Of a DNA stretch of 10,057 nucleotides, positions 1 through 6,831 are shown in pieces. How positions within the stretch are numbered: the stretch's first letter is position 1; each line of letters opens with the position of its first letter. This DNA is from JAQGMO01 sp050954505. Lineage in GTDB: Bacteria; Pseudomonadota; Gammaproteobacteria; Burkholderiales; Burkholderiaceae_D. The position numbers and the translations under genes were made by a program. Below the pieces are notes generated by a model. It did no database searches. It saw only the letters and a list, made by a program, of their open reading frames with translations, and was not told where the DNA came from. Where the stretch lies: assembly GCA_050954505.1 (NCBI GenBank), contig JBPBPY010000125.1, positions 1 to 10,057 on the forward strand, given 5' to 3'.

Positions 1-1157
1 ATGCTGCGAAAGCGTGGATCATCCTCGAACGGATCTGCCTTGGGTTCGGCTTCCAGCGTCTTGAAACGCGGATCGTCCGGTTCGATGGAGGCAATGCCAC
101 GGGCCGCTTCCGACATCTGCACCGTATCTTCGGCGCGGTATTCCAGACGGCGCTGCTCTTCGAGGTATTCATAGATATCGGTGACGAGGTCGCTGCAACC
201 GTCGCGCGTCAGCGCCGAGATCTCGAAGACCCGGCCCTTCCAGCCGAACTTCTTGACGAAGTCCTTGACCTTCTTTGCGCGTTCGTCTTCCGGCACCATG
301 TCGAGCTTGTTCAAGACCAGCCAGCGTGGCTTGTCGAACAGGGAATCGTCATACTTCTTGAGTTCCTTGACGATGGCCTTGGCTTCCTTGACCGGATCGA
401 CATTGTCGAATGGCGCCAGGTCGACAATATGCAGCAGCAAACGCGTGCGCTGCAAATGGCGCAGGAACTGGATGCCCAGTCCGGCGCCTTCGGCGGCGCC
501 CTCGATCAAGCCGGGAATGTCGGCAATGACGAAGCTTTTTTCATGGCTGACCCGCACCACGCCCAGATTCGGATGCAGTGTTGTAAACGGATAGTCGGCA
601 ATCTTTGGACGTGCATTCGACACCGCGGTGATGAAGGTCGACTTGCCCGCATTGGGCATGCCCAGCAAGCCGATGTCGGCCAGCACCTTCAACTCCAGGC
701 GCAGCTCGCGCCGTTCGCCCGGCTTGCCATCGCCCTTCTGGCGCGGTGCGCGGTTGGTCGAGGTCTTGAAGTGGATATTGCCCCAGCCGCCCTCGCCGCC
801 CTTGGCCAGCAAGACTTCCTGGCCGTGTTCGGTCAGGTCGGCGACGATCTCGCCATCGTTCTGGTCAATGATCAGCGTGCCGACCGGCATGCGCAGGACG
901 ATGTCATCGGCGCCCTTGCCGTAGCAATCCGCACCGCGGCCGTTTTCACCATCGCGCGCCTTGTGCAATTTCGAGAAGCGGAAATCAACCAGCGTGTTGA
1001 TGTTACGGTCGGCTATCGCCAGGATGCTGCCGCCTTTGCCGCCATCGCCGCCGTCGGGACCACCGAAGGGACGGAATTTTTCACGGCAAAACGAGGCCAC
1101 GCCGTTACCGCCGTCGCCCGCAATGACTTCAATTTTTGCTTCGTCTATGAACTTCAT
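1..1157 (-). CDS. obgE: Obg-family GTPase ObgE/CgtA (3' end outside window)
   Basis: This is an essential GTPase that associates with the 50S ribosomal subunit and acts in ribosome assembly and stress control. The reading frame opens at an ATG complementary to 1155-1157 (MKFIDEAKIEVIAG) and is still open at base 1, giving about 385 codons; it reads DPRFRS at the edge, so only a few C-terminal residues are missing. Residues 1 to about 158 form the glycine-rich Obg fold (GDGGNG, GGPDGGDGGKGG). The G domain shows G1 GMPNAGKS at 166-173, G3 DIPGLIEGA, G4 NKLD and G5 SAL, and an acidic tail follows. The length and G1 position match the family. It lies 163 bases downstream of rpmA on the same strand, the usual rplU-rpmA-obgE order, but a terminator hairpin separates the two, so expression probably depends on read-through or an unseen promoter. 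Confidence 0.97.
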   Translation of the reverse strand, partial: MKFIDEAKIEVIAGDGGNGVASFCREKFRPFGGPDGGDGGKGGSILAIADRNINTLVDFRFSKLHKARDGENGRGADCYGKGADDIVLRMPVGTLIIDQNDGEIVADLTEHGQEVLLAKGGEGGWGNIHFKTSTNRAPRQKGDGKPGERRELRLELKVLADIGLLGMPNAGKSTFITAVSNARPKIADYPFTTLHPNLGVVRVSHEKSFVIADIPGLIEGAAEGAGLGIQFLRHLQRTRLLLHIVDLAPFDNVDPVKEAKAIVKELKKYDDSLFDKPRWLVLNKLDMVPEDERAKKVKDFVKKFGWKGRVFEISALTRDGCSDLVTDIYEYLEEQRRLEYRAEDTVQMSEAARGIASIEPDDPRFKTLEAEPKADPFEDDPRFRS

Positions 1158-1167
1158 TTTTTGCTGC

Positions 1168-1205
1168 CAAAAAACTGAAAAGGCCCTGTCGGTGACAGAG
1201 CCTTT
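1168..1205 (-). terminator. Rho-independent terminator after rpmA
   Basis: Read on the minus strand, AAAGGCTCTGTC pairs with GACAGGGCCTTT around a short ACC loop (hairpin 1179-1205, with one A-C mismatch). It is followed by TTTTC and then AGTTTTTT. It ends the rplU-rpmA transcript just ahead of obgE and could act as a partial terminator that lowers obgE expression relative to the ribosomal protein genes. Confidence 0.75.
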
Positions 1206-1320
1206 CGATTGAAGGCTCGCGCCTTACTATCTGGCCAGTCCGGAAAAATACCAAAGCATGTCACCCTGGCATCCTGCCGGACGCGCCCTACATCAATGTG
1301 CTACCTGGTGCAGCAAACAA

Positions 1321-1578
1321 TCAAGCAGGAACGACGGTAACCATGTGGCGCTGCAAAGCACCCTTGGTCACGAACTGGACCTTGCCTTCGATCAGCGCGA
1401 ACAAGGTGTGATCCTTGCCCATGCCGACGTTTTCGCCAGCATGCACCTTGGTGCCGCGTTGACGAATGATGATGCCGCCGGCATTGATTGCCTGGCCACC
1501 GTAGACCTTGACGCCAAGTCGTTTTGACTCGGAATCGCGGCCGTTGCGCGTAGTGCCGCCGCCTTTTTTATGTGCCAT
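1321..1578 (-). CDS. rpmA: 50S ribosomal protein L27
   Basis: Bacterial ribosomal protein L27 is a component of the large subunit whose N-terminus reaches towards the peptidyl transferase centre. The 85-residue product begins MAHKKGGGTTRNGRDS and contains the family-typical KRLGVKVYGGQ, IIIRQRGTK and GKDHTLFAL stretches; 85 residues is the usual length. The start is supported by an AAGGAG Shine-Dalgarno sequence seven bases upstream of the ATG. It lies 37 bases downstream of rplU on the same strand and is surely co-transcribed with it. Nothing unusual is seen. Confidence 0.98.
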   Translation of the reverse strand: MAHKKGGGTTRNGRDSESKRLGVKVYGGQAINAGGIIIRQRGTKVHAGENVGMGKDHTLFALIEGKVQFVTKGALQRHMVTVVPA

Positions 1579-1615
1579 GAGAGACTCCTTGGATTCTGTT
1601 TAGCCCGAGACGGAA

Positions 1616-1927
1616 TCAACCGTTGATCGAGACGATTTGCAATTCGGTGTAGTTCTGGCGATGACCCTGGTGCTTTTGATAGTGCTTGCGCCGGCGCATC
1701 TTGAAAATCTTCACCTTGTCGTGGCGACCGTGGGCTACAACCGTAGCCAGGACCGTAGCACCTTCGATCATCGGCGCACCAAACTTGATGGTATCGCCGG
1801 TGCCCATTGCGAGCACTTGATCGAGGGTGATTTCGGAACCTATGTCTGCCGGTATCTGTTCTACTTTGAATTTTTCGCCAGCGACAACACGATACTGCTT
1901 GCCACCGGTTTTTATGACCGCGTACAT
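1616..1927 (-). CDS. rplU: 50S ribosomal protein L21
   Basis: Bacterial ribosomal protein L21 is a 23S rRNA-binding protein of the large subunit. The chosen start gives MYAVIKTGGKQYRV and a 103-residue product, the same length as E. coli L21. The C-terminal part carries the basic KMRRRKHYQKHQGHRQ stretch typical of the family. An in-frame ATG five codons upstream (at 1942) is rejected because GAGG lies six bases before the 1927 start and the family begins at MYAV. It is the first gene of the rplU-rpmA unit, transcribed from the promoter at 2118-2146, leaving a leader of about 180 bases. Confidence 0.98.
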   Translation of the reverse strand: MYAVIKTGGKQYRVVAGEKFKVEQIPADIGSEITLDQVLAMGTGDTIKFGAPMIEGATVLATVVAHGRHDKVKIFKMRRRKHYQKHQGHRQNYTELQIVSING

Positions 1928-2117
1928 ATGAAACCTCATCAATTGATTGAAGAACGATTTTCCTCTTCGATCCTGGAACCATGCCGCTTCACCTGCTGTT
2001 CAAGGTGCCCTGTCGCCTTCGACGGTGAAACCATGCTGACCCAATATGGATCGGATTTCGCCCCCACCGGCTGCCGGTTTTGCTGCAGCGCTGCTTGCCA
2101 AATCGGGAAAACCGCAA

Positions 2118-2146
2118 ATTATACATGGACTTAGGTGCATGGTCAA
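2118..2146 (-). promoter_or_regulatory. Sigma70-type promoter for rplU-rpmA
   Basis: On the minus strand TTGACC (2146-2141) is followed after exactly 17 bases by a perfect TATAAT (2123-2118). This is a near-consensus housekeeping promoter, as expected for ribosomal protein genes. Transcription would start near 2110, giving a 5' leader of about 180 bases before rplU. Confidence 0.8.
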
Positions 2147-2263
2147 AGGATTCCTCGGCACCTCGACGGTGACCGCATGATGCCGCCACAGGGACATCAG
2201 CGCTCCTCGGACCTGATCCCGTTGAAGCTGCCCGGGCTCTCCGCTGATATCCGCGCGGCATCG

Positions 2264-2269
2264 TATAAT
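2264..2269 (+). promoter_or_regulatory. Possible -10 element of the ispB promoter
   Basis: A perfect TATAAT lies about 45 bases upstream of the proposed ispB start. No good -35 hexamer is found 16-18 bases before it (CCGCTG at 2241), so the promoter would need an activator or would be weak. It is about 120 bases from the divergent rplU promoter. Confidence 0.45.
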
Positions 2270-2311
2270 TCAGCCACTGCGCAGCAATGCGTTTCTTTTC
2301 CGGGTCATCAC

Positions 2312-3301
2312 TTGTCAGCCACACTCACTCCTACTGCGCCGGGCCAGATCGATGGGGCCATCACAAACGACATGTCTGCCGTCGATTTGGTCATTCGACG
2401 GCAACTGCATTCGGAAGTGGCGCTGATCAGCCAGATTTCCGAATACATCATCGGCGCCGGCGGCAAGCGTATCCGGCCCAAGCTGGTGCTGCTGTTTGCC
2501 AAGGCGCTCGGTGTCAGCGGCACCGGCCATCACGATCTGGCCGCCATCGTCGAATTCATCCACACCGCCACGCTGCTGCATGACGACGTCGTCGACGAGT
2601 CGTCACTGCGGCGCGGCCGCAAGACCGCCAATGCCTTGTTCGGCAATGCCGCAGCGGTGCTGGTAGGCGACTTCGTCTACTCGCGCACTTTCCAGATGAT
2701 GGTCGCTACCGGCGACATCCGCATCATGCAGGTGCTGGCCGACGCCACCAATGTGATTGCCGAGGGCGAAGTGCTGCAGCTGATGAACATGCACGACCCC
2801 GACATCAGCGAAGCCAGCTATCTGCAGGTGATCCGCTCCAAGACCGCCAAGCTGTTCGAAGCCGCGGCGCAAATCGGCGCGCTGGTGGCCGGCGCCACCG
2901 ACGCCCAGGTCGACGCTGCCGGTGAATATGGCCGCTCGCTGGGCACTGCCTTCCAGCTCATCGACGACGTGCTCGACTATTCCGGCAACGCGGCCGACAT
3001 CGGCAAGAATGTCGGCGACGACCTGCGCGAAGGCAAGTCTACGCTGCCCTTGCTGTACCTGATGTTGCATGGCACTGCGGCCGAACGTGAACTGGTGCGC
3101 ACCTGCATCGAAACCGGCGACGAGCAGCATTTCGACGCTGTCCTGGCCGCCGTGACCGACTCCGGCGCCCTGGCCTACACGCGCAAGAAAGCTCAGGAAT
3201 CAGCCGCTGTTGCGCGCGCCGCACTCAGTGTTTTGCCCGATGGTGAATACAAGGATTCTTTGATAAGCTTGTGTTCATTCGCAGTTGACCGGAATCATTG
3301 A
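2312..3301 (+). CDS. ispB: Polyprenyl (octaprenyl) diphosphate synthase
   Basis: This trans-prenyltransferase adds isopentenyl diphosphate units to farnesyl diphosphate to make the long side chain of ubiquinone. The 329-residue product shows GGKRIRP at 50-56, the first aspartate-rich motif DDVVDESSLRRGR beginning at D91, and the second, DDVLD, at 218-222, all in the order of the family; E. coli IspB is 323 residues. I chose the TTG at 2312 because it yields MSATLTPTAPGQID, which resembles relatives' N-termini as I recall them. The ATG at 2372 (MSAVDLVIRR, 309 residues) is the alternative. The frame is open back to 2135, but that extension has no family character. It is divergent from rplU and followed by tRNA-Pro. 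The chain length (octaprenyl) is inferred from the family. Confidence 0.93.
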   Translation: MSATLTPTAPGQIDGAITNDMSAVDLVIRRQLHSEVALISQISEYIIGAGGKRIRPKLVLLFAKALGVSGTGHHDLAAIVEFIHTATLLHDDVVDESSLRRGRKTANALFGNAAAVLVGDFVYSRTFQMMVATGDIRIMQVLADATNVIAEGEVLQLMNMHDPDISEASYLQVIRSKTAKLFEAAAQIGALVAGATDAQVDAAGEYGRSLGTAFQLIDDVLDYSGNAADIGKNVGDDLREGKSTLPLLYLMLHGTAAERELVRTCIETGDEQHFDAVLAAVTDSGALAYTRKKAQESAAVARAALSVLPDGEYKDSLISLCSFAVDRNH

Positions 3302-3409
3302 CCGGCAAGTTCGGACTACCTGCCGGGGGTTATGTTCCCGCCATGGCGCCATGCCATGAACCCTGTAATGATCAATTGTTTTCCAGGTTAACCACCCACT
3401 GCGAATTGT

Positions 3410-3486
3410 CGGGGTGTAGCTTAGCCTGGTAGAGCGCTACGTTCGGGACGTAGAGGCCGGAGGTTCGAATCCTCTCACCCCGACCA
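3410..3486 (+). tRNA. tRNA-Pro (anticodon CGG)
   Basis: This is a complete 77-base cloverleaf. Acceptor arm CGGGGTG (3410-3416) pairs with CACCCCG (3476-3482), followed by A and an encoded CCA. The anticodon stem CTACG/CGTAG encloses loop TTCGGGA with anticodon CGG. The T arm holds GGTTCGAATCC. The accessory region starts immediately after its 3' end, so this gene may have been the integration site, but no second copy of the tRNA 3' end is visible inside the window. Confidence 0.97.
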
Positions 3487-3770
3487 GAATAGCCGGATCA
3501 TCGGATCGGGTTGGAATCGATCGCGGTGAGCGGTGGGATGTTTGGCACAATAGCAATCCTGTTTACTTGTGTAGAGAAATCGCGATTTTCGGTACATGAA
3601 GATTCGAGAATCAGCAAAATACGCGACACTCGCAACGCTCTGGTGCACAAATAATGCCCTGCCCCCAAGCGCTCGGAGCGCGTGATTCCAAATAAAATTA
3701 TTGCACTAGTAAGGCAGGTTGAATATAACGAGGGATTTGGTGGCATTTTCTGCAATACATGCAAATAATC
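3487..3770. other. Gene-free stretch behind tRNA-Pro
   Basis: No convincing gene is present. A minus-strand frame of 117 codons (3498-3851) exists but lacks a Shine-Dalgarno sequence and any recognisable family, and it runs into the dispersed repeat that starts at 3771. By eye the base composition is more AT-rich than in the core genes to the left. The stretch marks the transition into the accessory region. Confidence 0.5.
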
Positions 3771-3900
3771 CTTATCATGTATCGTGAGTACGAATGATGA
3801 CCATTCAAATTTATTACCATAAATCGTGAATGCTCTAAGAGACATCTGCATCAGTAAAAGAACGCTGAAAAATTGATTGGATGAAGACGAAAAACGGGGA
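3771..3900 (+). repeat. Dispersed repeat, copy 1 (diverged)
   Basis: The copy begins CTTATCATGTATCG and ends GAAGACGAAAAACGGGGAG. Copies 2 (6546-6704) and 3 (8180-8318) have the same start and a very similar end in the same orientation, including AAAAGAACGC about 45 bases before the end in copies 1 and 2. The middle is poorly conserved. It abuts the 3' end of the kinase gene. I do not recognise the element; it could be a decayed MITE or an insertion sequence fragment. Confidence 0.5.
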
Positions 3901-3905
3901 GCGAT

Positions 3906-5378
3906 TCATTCAACAACGCCCATTGGGGTATCGATTTCCGCAGCCTCTTTGACAATTGAGGCAACCTTTTCCCAATCGTTATTGTCTTCATTGCGCTGGT
4001 TCGTTTCGGAATCGAGATCCATGTCATGGTCTGGATCAGCCTGGCCAATTTCATCGGCGCATTCGAAATCGATCAGTACCAGTTTTTTCTGATTGATGTC
4101 ATACATGACATTCGATAGCTTGATGTCGTTGTGAACGAATCCATTCCCATGCATCCAATCCAAGGCAACCCGCATCTCGTCGAGCTTTTTCGTCAATGCA
4201 TGTGCAGGGAGATGAGAGGCGAAGGCATAGGGGTCGCGTACGAATTCGTCAAGACCAAAACCTGTCACGCGCGGTGTCAGGAAGACAGGAATCGGGTTCT
4301 CGTGCGCTCCGCGGATTTCTTTCATGATCTCGACGGCGAAATGTTGGCGGATGTTCGCTGTGCTGGAGTCGTTTCGGCAGAGCGTGGCAGTCAGGTTGTT
4401 GAGCATTTCGTTACGGTCCAGCAGATCTTCCATGTCGTGCACGTCGATGTCTTCTGTAGACATGTCTTCGACGACGTGCCGGGGAACCTTGAGGAAATAA
4501 GAGGAATTTTCGTTGCGCCTGCTGATAACGGTATTGTTGGCGCCATTGCCGATTTTTTGATGAATGCCCGGATTGCCCATCTTTTCGCCGTGCTTGCGTT
4601 GCGAACGATAGGGCGAATTGATGTGCTGTCTGAATAAAGTGTAAGACTTGAGTATCCCGTTGCCCACTTTGTCCAGATCGTCATTCGTCCAGAGTAGCGG
4701 CAGGGCTTTTGTGGCCCGGATCCTTTCACCGATGATCAGATCTCCGAGATTGGCCAAGTCGCTGGCCTGTCTCAGGCTCGATTGCCGCGACATCTTCGGC
4801 GATGAAGGAAGTGGCGTGACCGGTGGCGACGGCAACATGTTCTGAACCTCGAACCGGGCGCGCTGATTCTGTGCCTGTCGGGCGGCAGTCTGGGACGGCG
4901 CGTAGGGGTTGCAGAAAGTGTGTGAGTCGGACGGGGGCTGATGCAGTCGTATCTTGCTCAGGCAAACCGTCGATGCGTCCTGGGCCTCGAACTCTAGTTC
5001 GGCTCTGGCGGGCAAATAGCCAGACATGGTTGGCAAGTTTTCCGCCGAAAAAAACATTTTCTTGGGGTTGCCACCCATGGGACGAAGTTGTCCGGCGCGG
5101 ATCTGCTGGAACAATGCGTCGATGGTCGGGCGGATTGCCTGCACAGCGTGCTCCATGCTTACCTCATCGAGATGGGCAGGTAGCCATCCGAGGCTAGCGG
5201 GATCAATGGTATGGCCGGATGGCAGCCTGTTGGACGCAATGCCACAGCCCACCATCGGCTTATTTGCCTGAATTGGTGACTGAGGTGGGCTCAGCGGATG
5301 AGTGTGTTGTGGGAGCGGCGCGCCAAAGTCTGCCATTGGCTGGAAATTGTTTATAAAGGAACGCGTGAAACCGACCAT
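3906..5378 (-). CDS. Protein kinase-fold type III effector candidate
   Basis: The 490-residue product resembles a secreted protein kinase. The first ~270 residues are rich in Pro, Ser and Gln with no recognised domain, as in T3SS effectors. The kinase part shows a glycine loop GNGANNTV (277-284), the ATP lysine in YFLKVP (K297), a likely helix-C glutamate (E324), catalytic loop HNDIKLSN (D418, K420, N423) and metal-binding DFE (D437-E439) in place of DFG. Only about 51 residues follow DFE, so the activation segment and most of the C-lobe are absent, as in the compact effector kinases OspG and NleH. I chose the ATG at 5378 because AGGA lies just upstream with good spacing; the ATG at 5417 lacks one. 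A HrpL box lies about 135 bases upstream. By eye the gene is more AT-rich than the core genes. The fold is confident, the substrate unknown, and secretion is inferred from the promoter. Confidence 0.8.
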   Translation of the reverse strand: MVGFTRSFINNFQPMADFGAPLPQHTHPLSPPQSPIQANKPMVGCGIASNRLPSGHTIDPASLGWLPAHLDEVSMEHAVQAIRPTIDALFQQIRAGQLRPMGGNPKKMFFSAENLPTMSGYLPARAELEFEAQDASTVCLSKIRLHQPPSDSHTFCNPYAPSQTAARQAQNQRARFEVQNMLPSPPVTPLPSSPKMSRQSSLRQASDLANLGDLIIGERIRATKALPLLWTNDDLDKVGNGILKSYTLFRQHINSPYRSQRKHGEKMGNPGIHQKIGNGANNTVISRRNENSSYFLKVPRHVVEDMSTEDIDVHDMEDLLDRNEMLNNLTATLCRNDSSTANIRQHFAVEIMKEIRGAHENPIPVFLTPRVTGFGLDEFVRDPYAFASHLPAHALTKKLDEMRVALDWMHGNGFVHNDIKLSNVMYDINQKKLVLIDFECADEIGQADPDHDMDLDSETNQRNEDNNDWEKVASIVKEAAEIDTPMGVVE

Positions 5379-5511
5379 ATGTTTTTTCCTCATGCGGCCG
5401 TATCCCTGACACCGCATCTGTATGCCAGACCATTGTCATTGCATCAATTCATCGTCCTGACGAGGCAATTACCTTTTTGATCACTTCAAGACGCAAGATC
5501 ATGTTCTAGCA

Positions 5512-5539
5512 TAGGTAGCATAACGGCAAATAAAGTTCC
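5512..5539 (-). promoter_or_regulatory. HrpL-type hrp box upstream of the kinase gene
   Basis: On the minus strand GGAACT is followed after 15 bases by CTACCTA, against the HrpL consensus GGAACC-N15/16-CCACNNA (one mismatch in each half). It points towards the kinase gene and leaves a leader of roughly 130 bases. Orientation, spacing and the two better boxes in this window support it. Confidence 0.6.
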
Positions 5540-5564
5540 ATGCAGCACTGAACGTGAACTGCAT

Positions 5565-5584
5565 GGCGTTGTTGCGTAAATCGA
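5565..5584. mobile_element. Possible insertion sequence end remnant
   Basis: GGCGTTGTTGCGTAAATCGA resembles the terminal sequence I associate with IS5-family elements in beta- and gammaproteobacteria (usually ...TTGTTGCATAAATCGA). No transposase frame is nearby, so at most this is a scrap left after deletion. The assignment is from memory and weak. Confidence 0.3.
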
Positions 5585-5654
5585 AGCGACCGCAATAAGA
5601 ATGTGCTATTTGATTCGCCCTGGGTCGGGGAGCCGCAGTTTAACTAATTCCGTC

Positions 5655-5672
5655 CATCAACGTTCGTTGATG
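5655..5672. repeat. Perfect inverted repeat CATCAACG-TT-CGTTGATG
   Basis: Eight-base arms are separated by two bases. It lies in the gene-free stretch between the kinase promoter and the Fic remnant. It could be an operator or part of a former mobile element end. It has no T-run, so it is not a typical terminator. Confidence 0.5.
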
Positions 5673-5728
5673 CCACACAACCTCATATTGTTGGATAGGC
5701 CAGCTTTGACTGCATAGAACATCACTAT

Positions 5729-5786
5729 TAAAATTTATCTATAAAATTTAAATAGCAAGGATACTTAATTAGCCTAGCCTAATTAA
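5729..5786. repeat. AT-rich repeats at the left edge of the Fic remnant
   Basis: TAAAATTTA occurs twice in direct orientation (5729-5737 and 5742-5750), followed by a perfect inverted repeat TTAATTAG (5765-5772) / CTAATTAA (5779-5786). The inverted repeat ends eight bases before the Fic-like coding sequence begins abruptly, so this block probably marks the breakpoint that removed the 5' part of that gene. Confidence 0.5.
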
Positions 5787-5794
5787 TATCAGTC

Positions 5795-6278
5795 GTGCTA
5801 ATCGCGCTGTTCCTGGCCGAACAGCAGGTGCTGCGGGAACCGCTGCTGTACCTGAGCTTGTATTTGAAGACGCACCGGGCCGACTATTACCGGCTGCTGC
5901 AGGAGGTGCGTCAGCGCGGCACGTGGGAGGCCTGGCTGGAATTTTTCCTGACGGGCGTTGCTGCCACCGCCAATAATGCGCACGAGAGCGCGCTGCGCAT
6001 CGTGACACTGTTTTTTGGAAGACCGGGCGCGCATCACCGCTGTGGGGGAACAAGCCAACTCCATGTTGCGGGTGCATGCACTGCTGCAGAATCAGCCGTT
6101 TGTGAATGCCACCCAAGTGGTCGACAAAACGGGCCTGAGCATGCCGACCGTCAATAGCGCGATGGCCGGGCTGGAAAGACTGGGCTTGGTCAACGAAGCG
6201 ACTGGCAAGAAGCGTGGCCGGGTGTATGCCTACAAGGCGTTTTTGCGCATCATCGACGAGGGAACGAACGTGACGTAA
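5795..6278 (+). pseudogene. Fic-family protein, 5'-truncated and frameshifted remnant
   Basis: Fic proteins transfer AMP or related groups from nucleotides to target proteins. What remains corresponds to the C-terminal part. VLIALFLAEQ resembles the helix right after the HPFxxGNGR active-site motif; REPLLYLSLYLK and WEAWLEFFLTGV follow, then a winged-helix segment (NATQVVDKTGLSMPTVNSAM) and a terminal AYKAFLRIIDEG. The active-site motif and everything before it are absent, since the upstream DNA is AT-rich and noncoding. The frame changes at a run of six T (6011-6016): with five T it would read CTG TTT TTG GAA GAC and join both halves (LF-LEDRARI). A truncated GTG-started product of 120 residues and a separate 87-residue downstream frame exist but are unlikely to be functional. 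The family call is confident; type III secretion of the original gene is not shown. Confidence 0.8.
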
Positions 6279-6545
6279 TCCGGGTGACACACGGTGGCAT
6301 GGTTGCCCGGAATGCGCGGCAAGCATACGGCGCAGCAATGGCCATCAGCCACGAAATAGCTTAGCGCCCGTTTTTTCCTTTTTATCTCTGCTCGTGATAA
6401 AGCATTTGCACGCTTACCGGGACGACGTGCTCCGCTTGGCGGCCTTGATCAAGCATGACGGTCACGTTCACCGGAATACGCAAGATCATTATGTTCACCG
6501 ATGCCAACTGAAGTCTCTTTCGGCCTGCTGTAGCTGCCAATCATA
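6279..6545. other. Gene-free stretch after the Fic remnant
   Basis: No coding region is supported. TCCGGG near 6280 and CCCGGA near 6306 could form a weak hairpin just after the Fic stop codon, but no T-run follows. The segment ACGCAAGATCAT (6478-6489) followed by ATGTTC repeats a sequence at 5491-5506. Confidence 0.45.
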
Positions 6546-6704
6546 CTTATCATGTAGCGTAAGCATGAATTAAGTGCAGTAGAGCATCATGTTCCACCAC
6601 CTAAAGTCGCCGGTCACGTTCTCCAGACTACACAGACAGAGGCATCTAGAAAAGAACGCAGCATAAAAATGCAACCATTGGAAGACGAAAAACCGGGAGA
6701 ACCT
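6546..6704 (+). repeat. Dispersed repeat, copy 2
   Basis: It starts CTTATCATGTAGCGTAAG and ends AAAACCGGGAGAACCT. The last ~65 bases align well with copy 3 (8180-8318): both have a GAG(G)CATC.AGA segment, an AGCAT..AAATGCA segment and an AACCGGG.(A)AACCT end. It lies directly upstream of the Nudix gene's hrp box. Its minus strand contains a 66-codon frame with no recognisable family. Confidence 0.55.
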
Positions 6705-6714
6705 TACTTTGGCC

Positions 6715-6730
6715 TGAAAAATATTTTTCA
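6715..6730. repeat. AT-rich perfect palindrome upstream of a hrp box
   Basis: TGAAAAATATTTTTCA is a perfect 16-base palindrome whose right end lies six bases from the GGAACC of the hrp box. It could be a bent-DNA or regulator site for the promoter. Confidence 0.5.
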
Positions 6731-6736
6731 ATGGAT

Positions 6737-6765
6737 GGAACCGATTCCCTGCAGCATGCGACCCA
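6737..6765 (+). promoter_or_regulatory. HrpL-type hrp box upstream of the Nudix effector
   Basis: A perfect GGAACC (6737-6742) is followed after 16 bases by CGACCCA (6759-6765), against the consensus CCACNNA, with one mismatch. The downstream start codon at 6832 is 66 bases away, a normal leader length. The spacer shares TTCC(C)TGCAG with the box at 8470. Confidence 0.72.
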
Positions 6766-6831
6766 TGCACAACTCATCGGCACCTTTTCCTGACCGAGGT
6801 AAATCTAGCTAAATCGTTTCGGAGATCTTCA

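Noticed and set aside
429..1178. Plus-strand frames across obgE
   Set aside because: They are antisense shadows of a clear Obg GTPase gene.
2135..2311. Upstream extension of the ispB frame
   Set aside because: The added residues do not resemble the family, and the extension covers the likely -10 element at 2264.
2603..3130. Minus-strand frame of 175 codons
   Set aside because: It is antisense to ispB, which has both aspartate-rich motifs in the plus frame.
3302..3326. Hairpin CCGGCA/TGCCGG after ispB as a terminator
   Set aside because: It has a six-base stem with a 13-base loop and no T-run, so it is not a convincing rho-independent terminator.
3462..3486. Attachment-site duplication of the tRNA-Pro 3' end
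   Set aside because: No second copy of the tRNA 3' end was found in the window and there is no integrase gene; any attR would have to lie beyond 10057.
3498..3851. Minus-strand frame of 117 codons behind tRNA-Pro
   Set aside because: It has no Shine-Dalgarno sequence and no recognisable domain, and it overlaps dispersed repeat copy 1; composition suggests noncoding DNA.
5769..6338. Minus-strand frame of 189 codons
   Set aside because: It is opposite the Fic remnant, and the plus strand carries the family sequence.
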